DNA of 64,000 nt. It comes from DATBRG01 sp036560445 (GTDB lineage: Bacteria; Pseudomonadota; Gammaproteobacteria; Burkholderiales; Methylophilaceae). The notes under the pieces are model-generated. The model was not told the origin of the DNA and ran no database searches. It was given only the letters and a program-made list of their open reading frames with translations. The stretch spans positions 30,631-94,630 of the forward strand of contig DATBRG010000001.1 of the NCBI GenBank assembly GCA_036560445.1, in the 5' to 3' direction. Shown piece after piece: positions 58,245 to 64,000 of this stretch; within the stretch, counting starts at the first letter, position 1; each line of letters opens with the position of its first letter. Made by a program: the position numbers and the translations under genes.

Positions 58245-59201
58245 ATGCTGAAGCCTTATCGTGCACCTATATGGCTTGTTGGGCGGCACCTGCAAACGAT
58301 TTACCCTGCAGCCTGGATGCCATTACCAAAAGTGCAGTATCGCCGTGAACAATGGGATACCCCTGATGGCGACTTTATTGATCTGGATTGGCTGGATGGT
58401 TCTAACGACAAACCTCTGGTTGTCATGTTTCACGGCCTGGAGGGTAATTCGCGCTCACATTACTGCTTACGGCTCATGGGCGCATTGCAGCAGCATGGCT
58501 GGCGCGGCGTAGTAGTACATTTTCGTGGCTGTAGCGGCATACCGAATCGATTGCCCCGTGGCTATCACTGTGGTGATTCACCCGAAATAGACTGGATACT
58601 GCGTCGCATACGCGATACCAATAAAGGAGAGATCCATGCGGTGGGAGTTTCACTTGGAGGCAACGCACTATTGAAGTGGCTGGGCGAGCAGCAGGATGGG
58701 GCTTCCCATATCATTGGAAAAGCGGCAGCAATCTCCGCGCCTTTGGCCTTACCAACTACCGGCCATGTACTCGGTAGAGGCTTCAATAAAATCTACGCCA
58801 AGCTATTCCTGAAAACCTTGCGGCCCAAGGCTCTCGATATGATCACACGGCATAAACTAAAGTTTGATATCGAGGCAATCAGGAATGTATCTAATCTCTG
58901 GCATTATGATGGCCTCTTTACCGCACCTTTGCATGGCTTCAAGGATGCAGACGACTACTGGGAACAAGCCAATAGCAGGCCATTTTTAATGTCTATCAAA
59001 CTGCCCACTCTGCTCATTAATGCACGCAATGATCCATTCTTACCTGAGCAAGACTTACCGACCGCCAATGAGGTCTCACCTTTTGTGGTGAGGGAGTTTC
59101 CAAAGCACGGAGGGCATGTGGGTTTTGCCAATGGCGGCATGAACAGCAGACAAGACTGGCTCCCCGGGCGTATCCTGTGTTTTTTACAGACTGGCAATTA
59201 A
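58245..59201 (+). CDS. YheT family alpha/beta hydrolase
   Basis: A 318-residue serine hydrolase of the YheT (UPF0017) type. The nucleophile is S136 in GVSLGGNALLKWLGE, the oxyanion region is in VVMFHGLEGNSRSHY, and the likely acid and base are in NARNDPFLP and KHGGHVGF. The natural substrate is unknown; family members are esterase-like. It starts 6 bp after iscX, which suggests cotranscription, and 20 bp separate it from the phosphohexomutase gene. Confidence 0.92.
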   Translation: MLKPYRAPIWLVGRHLQTIYPAAWMPLPKVQYRREQWDTPDGDFIDLDWLDGSNDKPLVVMFHGLEGNSRSHYCLRLMGALQQHGWRGVVVHFRGCSGIPNRLPRGYHCGDSPEIDWILRRIRDTNKGEIHAVGVSLGGNALLKWLGEQQDGASHIIGKAAAISAPLALPTTGHVLGRGFNKIYAKLFLKTLRPKALDMITRHKLKFDIEAIRNVSNLWHYDGLFTAPLHGFKDADDYWEQANSRPFLMSIKLPTLLINARNDPFLPEQDLPTANEVSPFVVREFPKHGGHVGFANGGMNSRQDWLPGRILCFLQTGN

Positions 59202-59221
59202 TATGTTTTTGAGAAAACTTT

Positions 59222-60628
59222 ATGCAACCACCTAAAGAAATCTTCAAGGCTTATGATATCCGTGGCATCGTTGGAAAGACACTGACGCCACCCATTGTTG
59301 AAGCTATCGGCCATGCTATTGGCAGTGAAGCCAGCGCAAGGCGGCAAACGCAGATATGTATCGGCTATGATGGTCGTCTATCCGGACCGGAATTGGCTGC
59401 AGCACTATCCCGCGGTATCCGCAAAAGTGGTATTCATGTGATCAATCTGGGCATGGTGGCTACGCCTATGGTCTATTTTGCGGCTTGCCATCTTGGTACC
59501 AATTGCGGAGTAATGGTCACTGGAAGCCACAACCCGCCTGATTACAATGGCCTCAAGATGGTACTTGCTGGCGAAACCTTATCTGGTGAGACCATACAAA
59601 GTCTGCGCCAGCGTATTGAAGACAACCAGCTGTTTGAAGGTCATGGCTCGGAAAGCAGTTACGATATCACCCCTGATTACATCCAGCGTATCGCTAGCGA
59701 TATAACACTCGCCAGGCCCATGAAGATCGCGGTCGATTGTGGCAATGGTGTTGCTGGGGCCTATGCCAAGAAGCTATACCAGACATTAGGATGCGAAGTT
59801 GAAGAACTGTTCTGCGAAGTGGATGGGCGCTTCCCTAATCACCACCCTGATCCATCAGTACCAGAAAACCTCAGCGACCTGATTAATGCATTAAAAACCG
59901 GCAACGCTGAAATAGGCCTCGCCTTTGATGGCGATGGCGATCGTCTCGGCGTAGTCACCAAGGATGGCAATATCATCTACCCAGACCGTCAACTATTGCT
60001 GTTCGCAGAAGATGTTCTAAAGAGCCAGCCAGGTGCGACCATTATTTACGACGTGAAATCCACACGTAATCTAGCACCTTGGATCAAGGCCCGTGGTGGC
60101 AAGCCGCTACTGTGGAAAACCGGCCACTCACTGGTCAAAGCCAAGATCAAGGAAACCGATGCCGCATTGGCCGGTGAAATGAGTGGTCATGTGTTTTTCA
60201 ATGACTCCTATGGAGGCAATGCATCGCAAAAGGGCCGTCGCTGGTATGGCTTTGATGATGGCCTCTACTCCGGCGCGCGCTTGCTGGAAATTCTGAGCCG
60301 CTCTCCTTCCCCTTCCGCTATCTTGAACAGCCTGCCAGACAGCATTAGCACCCCTGAGCAGCATATCAATATGCGTGAAGGCGAACCGCATGCACTCATC
60401 GCACATCTGCAAGCAACAGCGAAATTTGAAGGGGCGACTGAGGTAATCACCACTGATGGCCTCCGCGTTGAATACCCGGATGGATTTGGCCTCATGCGAC
60501 CATCCAATACCACGCCCGTGGTAGTACTGCGTTTTGAGGCTGATAGCGAGGCGGCGCTTAAACGTATTCAGGAGGCTTTTCGGCAATTGATTCTGGCAGC
60601 TGCACCAGAGGCGAAATTGCCTTTCTAA
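59222..60628 (+). CDS. Phosphomannomutase/phosphoglucomutase
   Basis: Interconverts hexose 1- and 6-phosphates for nucleotide-sugar and polysaccharide synthesis. The 468 residues form the alpha-D-phosphohexomutase fold with the phospho-serine S102 in TGSHNPPDYNG, the Mg2+ loop DGDGDR at 236-241, and GEMSGHVFFND for sugar binding. It is close to AlgC of Pseudomonas (bifunctional), so I leave the substrate open. Glucose 6-phosphate links it with Zwf. Confidence 0.93.
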   Translation: MQPPKEIFKAYDIRGIVGKTLTPPIVEAIGHAIGSEASARRQTQICIGYDGRLSGPELAAALSRGIRKSGIHVINLGMVATPMVYFAACHLGTNCGVMVTGSHNPPDYNGLKMVLAGETLSGETIQSLRQRIEDNQLFEGHGSESSYDITPDYIQRIASDITLARPMKIAVDCGNGVAGAYAKKLYQTLGCEVEELFCEVDGRFPNHHPDPSVPENLSDLINALKTGNAEIGLAFDGDGDRLGVVTKDGNIIYPDRQLLLFAEDVLKSQPGATIIYDVKSTRNLAPWIKARGGKPLLWKTGHSLVKAKIKETDAALAGEMSGHVFFNDSYGGNASQKGRRWYGFDDGLYSGARLLEILSRSPSPSAILNSLPDSISTPEQHINMREGEPHALIAHLQATAKFEGATEVITTDGLRVEYPDGFGLMRPSNTTPVVVLRFEADSEAALKRIQEAFRQLILAAAPEAKLPF

Positions 60629-60641
60629 TGTAGTAAATACC

Positions 60642-61118
60642 ATGTCAAAAAATACCTTTATTCTGGCATTAGTCTGGCTTACGCTTGCTGGGAGCATTTT
60701 CTATCTCATGGATGGCCTGCTTAATCCCAATAAAGCTAGTGTGCTCGGCGAAAACAGAGTGGTGGAGCTGCAACGCGGCTTAGATGGCCATTATCGGGCC
60801 CAGGCATACATCAACGGTATGCAGGTCGATGTCCTAGTCGACACAGGGGCTACGGGTGTCGCCATCTCGCAAAGATTAGCAGATAAACTAGGTTTGCATA
60901 GCCACGACGCTATACGCACCACTACAGCCAATGGCGATAGCATCGCTTATGAAACCAGGCTATCAAGCGTGAAATTAGGCGGCGTAGAAGCTAAAGATGT
61001 AGCGGCGACAATTGCCCCTGGGCTCTCGGGAGATGTGCTTTTGGGCATGTCGTTCTTAAGCCGTATGGATGTACGGCTTTACAAAGGCACGATGACCATC
61101 AAGCAAGTTGAAGAATAA
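60642..61118 (+). CDS. Retropepsin-like clan AA aspartic protease (TIGR02281 type)
   Basis: A 158-residue membrane-anchored protein with one N-terminal TM (about 6-24) and a single aspartic protease half-domain. The catalytic D67TGAT motif is at 67-71, and the LLGMSFL segment near 133-139 is typical. Such proteins must dimerise, like retropepsins. Bacterial members of this TIGR02281-type family face the periplasm, and their substrate is unknown. It follows the phosphohexomutase by 13 bp. Confidence 0.88.
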   Translation: MSKNTFILALVWLTLAGSIFYLMDGLLNPNKASVLGENRVVELQRGLDGHYRAQAYINGMQVDVLVDTGATGVAISQRLADKLGLHSHDAIRTTTANGDSIAYETRLSSVKLGGVEAKDVAATIAPGLSGDVLLGMSFLSRMDVRLYKGTMTIKQVEE

Positions 61119-61131
61119 GCAGAAAACTGTT

Positions 61132-62382
61132 TTATGAAATCCCCGCGAGTTTGCCAGGTAGTTCATTCAGCAGGCTAATTTGTTGCGGCAAACAAACGCG
61201 TTTCAGATCATAGCGTTCGATAATAGTCGTACGCGCCTGCTCACGCAGAAACTGGTATTTATCAGGATGATTAACGACATCTATAGTCATCTTGGCCAGC
61301 GCATCATGATCAAAGAAATCAACCAATAATCCGTCATATTCATGCTGTACGACTTCTTTCACTGGGGGCGTATCAGAGGCAATGACAATACAGCCTGCGG
61401 CCATCGCTTCGAGCATGGACCAAGATAAAACAAATGGATAAGTAAGGTAGACATGCGCTGAGGATATCTGTAACAAACTAAGGTAACGATCATAGGGCAC
61501 TTTCCCAACGAAATGTACACGTCGCATATCAAGCTTGTCGCCCACCTCCGCCATCATCTTTTTGCGCCAGCTGCCGCCCTCTTTTGGCAATGGCCCATAA
61601 CTGACGTTATCTTCCCCAACCAGCACGACATGGACGTCTGGGCACTGCTCCAATATCTTTGGTAAAGCCCGCATAAAAATGTGGAACCCGCGATAAGGCT
61701 CGAGATTACGGTTTACAAAAGTGATGACCTTGTCATCCGCCGTTAGCCGTGGCCCCTGTTGTACTTTAAAACTAGCCTCCGGATTCGGCTTAACATTATC
61801 CGTATCAATACCTTCATGAATAATGCTGATTTTTGGATGGTAAGCACTAGGAAGCTGATTGGCCTGCCAAAGAGTGGGGGTTATACCCCAATCGCAACTT
61901 TCCAGAGACAATAAATGGTGTGAGTTGCGAATCTTGATGCGGCAGATGTCATCCAAGTTATATTCATAGTATTCGCTATCAAATCCAACATCTGCGCCCT
62001 CAGCGCGGTAGAAATACTCAAAGTACCCAACGATAGTTGCCTTCGGGAAAACCTCTTTTAGGAACAGAGCTTCTCCCCAGCCCGCATGCACACAAATAAT
62101 ATCGGGCTCGAATCCTTTATTTTTAAGCTCTAGGGCAACTTTGGCAGTTTGCTGCCCGCGCCTGATCGCACCCTCATAGGTATGTAGATACCTATGCGTC
62201 TCTTTTGATGCCCCGTTAGGTGTGGCATAGCTAATTACCCATAGATTGGGCTGATCGGCTATCTCATGCCGATTCTTCTCATCCACGAGCGCGAACACCT
62301 TATGCTCAGGCATGACCGCCATCGCAGAAGCAAGGTGCTTGAATTGGCCAGGATAGTTCTGATGAATAAATAGAAATTTCAT
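61132..62382 (-). CDS. Glycosyltransferase family 4 protein
   Basis: A 416-residue GT-B fold glycosyltransferase. The N-terminus MKFLFIHQNYPGQFKHLA is typical of a GT4 subgroup. The C-terminal nucleotide-sugar domain has FVNRNLEPYRGFHIFMRALP and the conserved stretch around PFVLSWSMLEAMAAGCIVIASD, with the acidic residue of the EX7E motif. I chose the ATG at 62382; longer frames run through a terminator. It has no clear ribosome site. It lies downstream of an RTX gene and reads the same way, so it may decorate that protein or a surface polysaccharide; this is inference. Confidence 0.9.
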   Translation of the reverse strand: MKFLFIHQNYPGQFKHLASAMAVMPEHKVFALVDEKNRHEIADQPNLWVISYATPNGASKETHRYLHTYEGAIRRGQQTAKVALELKNKGFEPDIICVHAGWGEALFLKEVFPKATIVGYFEYFYRAEGADVGFDSEYYEYNLDDICRIKIRNSHHLLSLESCDWGITPTLWQANQLPSAYHPKISIIHEGIDTDNVKPNPEASFKVQQGPRLTADDKVITFVNRNLEPYRGFHIFMRALPKILEQCPDVHVVLVGEDNVSYGPLPKEGGSWRKKMMAEVGDKLDMRRVHFVGKVPYDRYLSLLQISSAHVYLTYPFVLSWSMLEAMAAGCIVIASDTPPVKEVVQHEYDGLLVDFFDHDALAKMTIDVVNHPDKYQFLREQARTTIIERYDLKRVCLPQQISLLNELPGKLAGIS

Positions 62383-62401
62383 GTTTTTATTATCGCAGAA
62401 A

Positions 62402-62434
62402 TAAAAAAAGCCTACAGCCGAAGCTGTAGGCTTT
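62402..62434 (-). terminator. Intrinsic terminator of the right-hand RTX gene
   Basis: AAAGCCTACAGC (62407-62418) pairs with GCTGTAGGCTTT (62423-62434), loop CGAA (TTCG tetraloop on the minus-strand RNA). On the minus strand it is followed by a run of T (62402-62408). It separates the RTX gene from the glycosyltransferase gene. Confidence 0.93.
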
Positions 62435-62452
62435 ATTACTTGCATTGATTAA

Positions 62453-64000
62453 TTATGTTGTTGTGTCATCCGCTGATGGGATGCTATGACCATCAACATT
62501 ACCGTTCTTCAATATACTAAAGGTGTTAGTAGCGTCATCAAAGACTAGATCTGCCAAAAGAACACCCTTCAACAGCACGCTACCTCCATCATTAAAGCTG
62601 ATGAATACACCTGGAATTGATGGATCTGGGAAGCCAGAAGCCTCGAAGTCAGCAGTAGTAAAGCCATCACCACCATCATGTCCAGTGATTTGTAACGTAT
62701 CACTAGTTGTCGTGGTTACCGCACCAACCTTGGTAGTCGTCGTTGAGAAGTCGGTAATGACATCAATACCCGTACCATCATCGCCGATGATGAAGTGGTC
62801 ATCGCCTTTACCGCCAGTCAACAAGTCACTACCGGTGCCGCCCCACAAGGTATCGTTACCGTCGCCACCTATGAGGGTATCGTTACCTGAGTCCCCTTCC
62901 AGCGAGTCATTGCCAGTACCGCCATTTAGCGTGTCACGGCCTTCGCCACCTATCAGGGTATCATTTCCAGTACCACCCAATACCGAGTCTGCATTGCCTC
63001 CGGCATTCACTGAGTCATCACCGATACCAGCATCAATGGTGTCTCGACCTGCACCTGATGTAATAGTGTCATTACCCGCACCAGTGCTAACGGAGTTGTT
63101 ACCATCACCAGCATTCACCAAGTCATCATCACTCTGACCTGTCTTAAATATCGAGACGCCAGATACGATGGTGTCATTACCAGACCCGGTCGTAATAGTG
63201 TCGTTACCGATACCTGTAGTAACGATATTCTTACCATCGCCAGCATCAACAAAATCGTTATCAGACTGCCCTAAACCAAGGCCTGACACACCAGTATTGA
63301 TGATATCGTTACCGCCGAGAGAGGTAACGTGATCGTCACCTATACCAGTAGTAATATTGTTATTACCAGCTCCGGCGTCCACAGTGTCATTGTCAGTCTG
63401 GCCAGTACCAAGTGCAGTACCACCAGAGACAATCACATCATTACCGCCGCCTGCCGTGATGGAATCATTACCAAGACCTGTGACGATAGTATTATTACCA
63501 CCCCCTGCATCAACGGTATCGTTATCGCTCTGGCCAGTAGCCAGCGCAGTAACACCCGAGGTAATCACATCGTTACCTGCACCTGCAGTAATAGAGTCAT
63601 TACCGATGCCCGTAGTAACAACGTTATTACCTTCTCCAGCAGCTACGTTGTCGTTATCAGTTTGACCGGTACCAAGTACAGTAACACCAGAGACAATCGA
63701 ATCATTGCCGGCACCTCCGATGATCGTATCATCACCTATACCGCCAGTTAGTAGGTTGTTACCGGCTCCGCCATCGATATAATCATTACCTGCACCACCA
63801 GTCGCGACATCGTTCCCGAGACCAAGGTTGATATAGTCGTTACCTGCAGTGCCAGTAGCGATGTCGATTCCAGATGTTCCAAGGAACGCCTGAGTATACT
63901 GATTTCCAAGCTGTGAGCCGCCTGAGTCACGGATATCAAGAGTTGTACCCGTACCTGCAACGATAGTCACACCTTCATCGTCAACATGGCCAATTGATCC
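62453..64000 (-). CDS. RTX-type calcium-binding repeat protein (5' end outside window)
   Basis: The frame is open to the window edge, so the N-terminus is not seen; 515 residues are visible. After a non-repeat start (GTTLDIRDSGGSQLGNQYTQAFLG and so on) come RTX nonapeptides, then five 44-residue super-repeats (63050-63709), a classical GGxGNDTLxG tract (about 62800-63050), and a C-terminal domain with GDDHFIIGDDGTGIDVITDF and a last hydrophobic and acidic stretch, as in type I-secreted proteins. Calcium binding to the beta-roll is expected. The role may be S-layer, adhesin or other. No secretion genes are in view. Its terminator is at 62402-62434. Confidence 0.9.
   Translation of the reverse strand, partial: GSIGHVDDEGVTIVAGTGTTLDIRDSGGSQLGNQYTQAFLGTSGIDIATGTAGNDYINLGLGNDVATGGAGNDYIDGGAGNNLLTGGIGDDTIIGGAGNDSIVSGVTVLGTGQTDNDNVAAGEGNNVVTTGIGNDSITAGAGNDVITSGVTALATGQSDNDTVDAGGGNNTIVTGLGNDSITAGGGNDVIVSGGTALGTGQTDNDTVDAGAGNNNITTGIGDDHVTSLGGNDIINTGVSGLGLGQSDNDFVDAGDGKNIVTTGIGNDTITTGSGNDTIVSGVSIFKTGQSDDDLVNAGDGNNSVSTGAGNDTITSGAGRDTIDAGIGDDSVNAGGNADSVLGGTGNDTLIGGEGRDTLNGGTGNDSLEGDSGNDTLIGGDGNDTLWGGTGSDLLTGGKGDDHFIIGDDGTGIDVITDFSTTTTKVGAVTTTTSDTLQITGHDGGDGFTTADFEASGFPDPSIPGVFISFNDGGSVLLKGVLLADLVFDDATNTFSILKNGNVDGHSIPSADDTTT
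63050..63709 (-). repeat. Five tandem 132-bp (44-residue) super-repeats in the RTX gene
   Basis: Five units of exactly 132 bp each: 63709-63578, 63577-63446, 63445-63314, 63313-63182 and 63181-63050. Each starts GND (fifth too), has a GVxxxxTGQSDxD-type insert of about 14 residues, then DAGxGNNxxTTGxGND and two further half-turns. The unit length is 44, which is four nonapeptides plus 8. Confidence 0.9.

Noticed and set aside
62383..62445. 21-residue N-terminal extension of the glycosyltransferase
   Set aside because: It would run through the terminator hairpin at 62402-62434, and the family N-terminus starts at 62382.
62523..63137. Plus-strand open frames opposite the right-hand RTX gene
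   Set aside because: Low-complexity Ser/Pro/Val translation produced by the repeat on the other strand; no family features.
63050..63709. Tandem 132-bp units as a CRISPR array
   Set aside because: Units are diverged coding repeats in one open frame, without the constant short repeats and unique spacers of an array.
1..64000. tRNA, rRNA, insertion sequence, prophage or toxin-antitoxin loci
   Set aside because: I looked in the intergenic stretches and among the proteins and found no cloverleaf, transposase, integrase or clear toxin-antitoxin pair. The YgfX-like protein is the only distant candidate, and no partner gene is next to it.

Overview
The window looks like chromosome of a betaproteobacterial methylotroph of the Methylophilaceae type. 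This is inferred from gene content, since no rRNA is present. The clues are a methanol dehydrogenase maturation block (mxaR-S-A-C-K-L), the oxidative pentose phosphate trio pgl/gnd/zwf used by RuMP-cycle methylotrophs, and the beta-type order tyrA-aroA-cmk-rpsA-ihfB-lapA-lapB-pyrF. Almost all of it is core metabolism and housekeeping. I see no tRNA or rRNA gene, insertion sequence, prophage or CRISPR array. No stretch without a gene exceeds about 250 bases.

Layout. 1-2324: 3' end of an RTX-type secreted protein and two small membrane proteins. 2354-6941: TraB/GumN-like protein and YgiQ radical SAM protein on the minus strand, then the two N-degron leucyltransferases aat and bpt. 7141-15170: tyrA, aroA, cmk, rpsA, ihfB, lapA, lapB, pyrF and a ComEA-like protein. 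15231-17787: a glycine-zipper protein and metG. 17907-23090: apbC, pgl (divergent), gnd, zwf, dcd. 23199-25934: a PLP amino-acid decarboxylase and folA. 25970-31143: a GlrK/QseG/GlrR-type two-component operon, followed by three envelope-protein genes behind a sigma-54-like promoter with two upstream activator sites. 31229-33109: a GGDEF-EAL protein. 33324-38125: alaA-hom-thrC-thyA read leftward. 38237-40381: Mth938-like protein, fabB and fabA. 40632-46099: mxaRSACKL. 46072-47584: ygfX and ygfZ. 47594-51739: pyrG-kdsA-eno-ftsB read leftward. 51854-53604: mtnA with a fuculose-phosphate-aldolase-like partner. 53827-57893: glyA-nrdR-small membrane protein-ribD-tatD read leftward. 58047-61118: iscX, a YheT-type hydrolase, a phosphohexomutase and a clan AA aspartic protease. 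61132-64000: a glycosyltransferase and the 3' part of a second RTX-type protein.

How they fit together. The mxa genes serve assembly and activation of a periplasmic methanol dehydrogenase, but its structural genes are not in the window. Zwf, Pgl and Gnd can run the dissimilatory (cyclic) oxidation of formaldehyde-derived hexose phosphate. FabA/FabB, KdsA, LapA/LapB, FtsB and the phosphohexomutase build the envelope. The Glr-type system probably monitors that envelope and drives the adjacent EF-hand/BON, His-rich and glycine-zipper proteins. The RTX proteins at both edges are probably type I-secreted surface proteins.

Most notable points: (1) the sigma-54 promoter and paired CGTC-N10-GACA sites right after the activator gene; (2) five tandem 44-residue super-repeats in the right-hand RTX protein; (3) mtnA paired with a FucA-like aldolase, suggesting a DHAP-shunt type of methylthioadenosine recycling; (4) mxaRSACKL apart from mxaFJGI; (5) several operator-like dyads and a possibly switching rpsA leader. 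I did not find a clearly unprecedented multi-gene system. The Glr-linked envelope module is the best candidate for something not described in this form.
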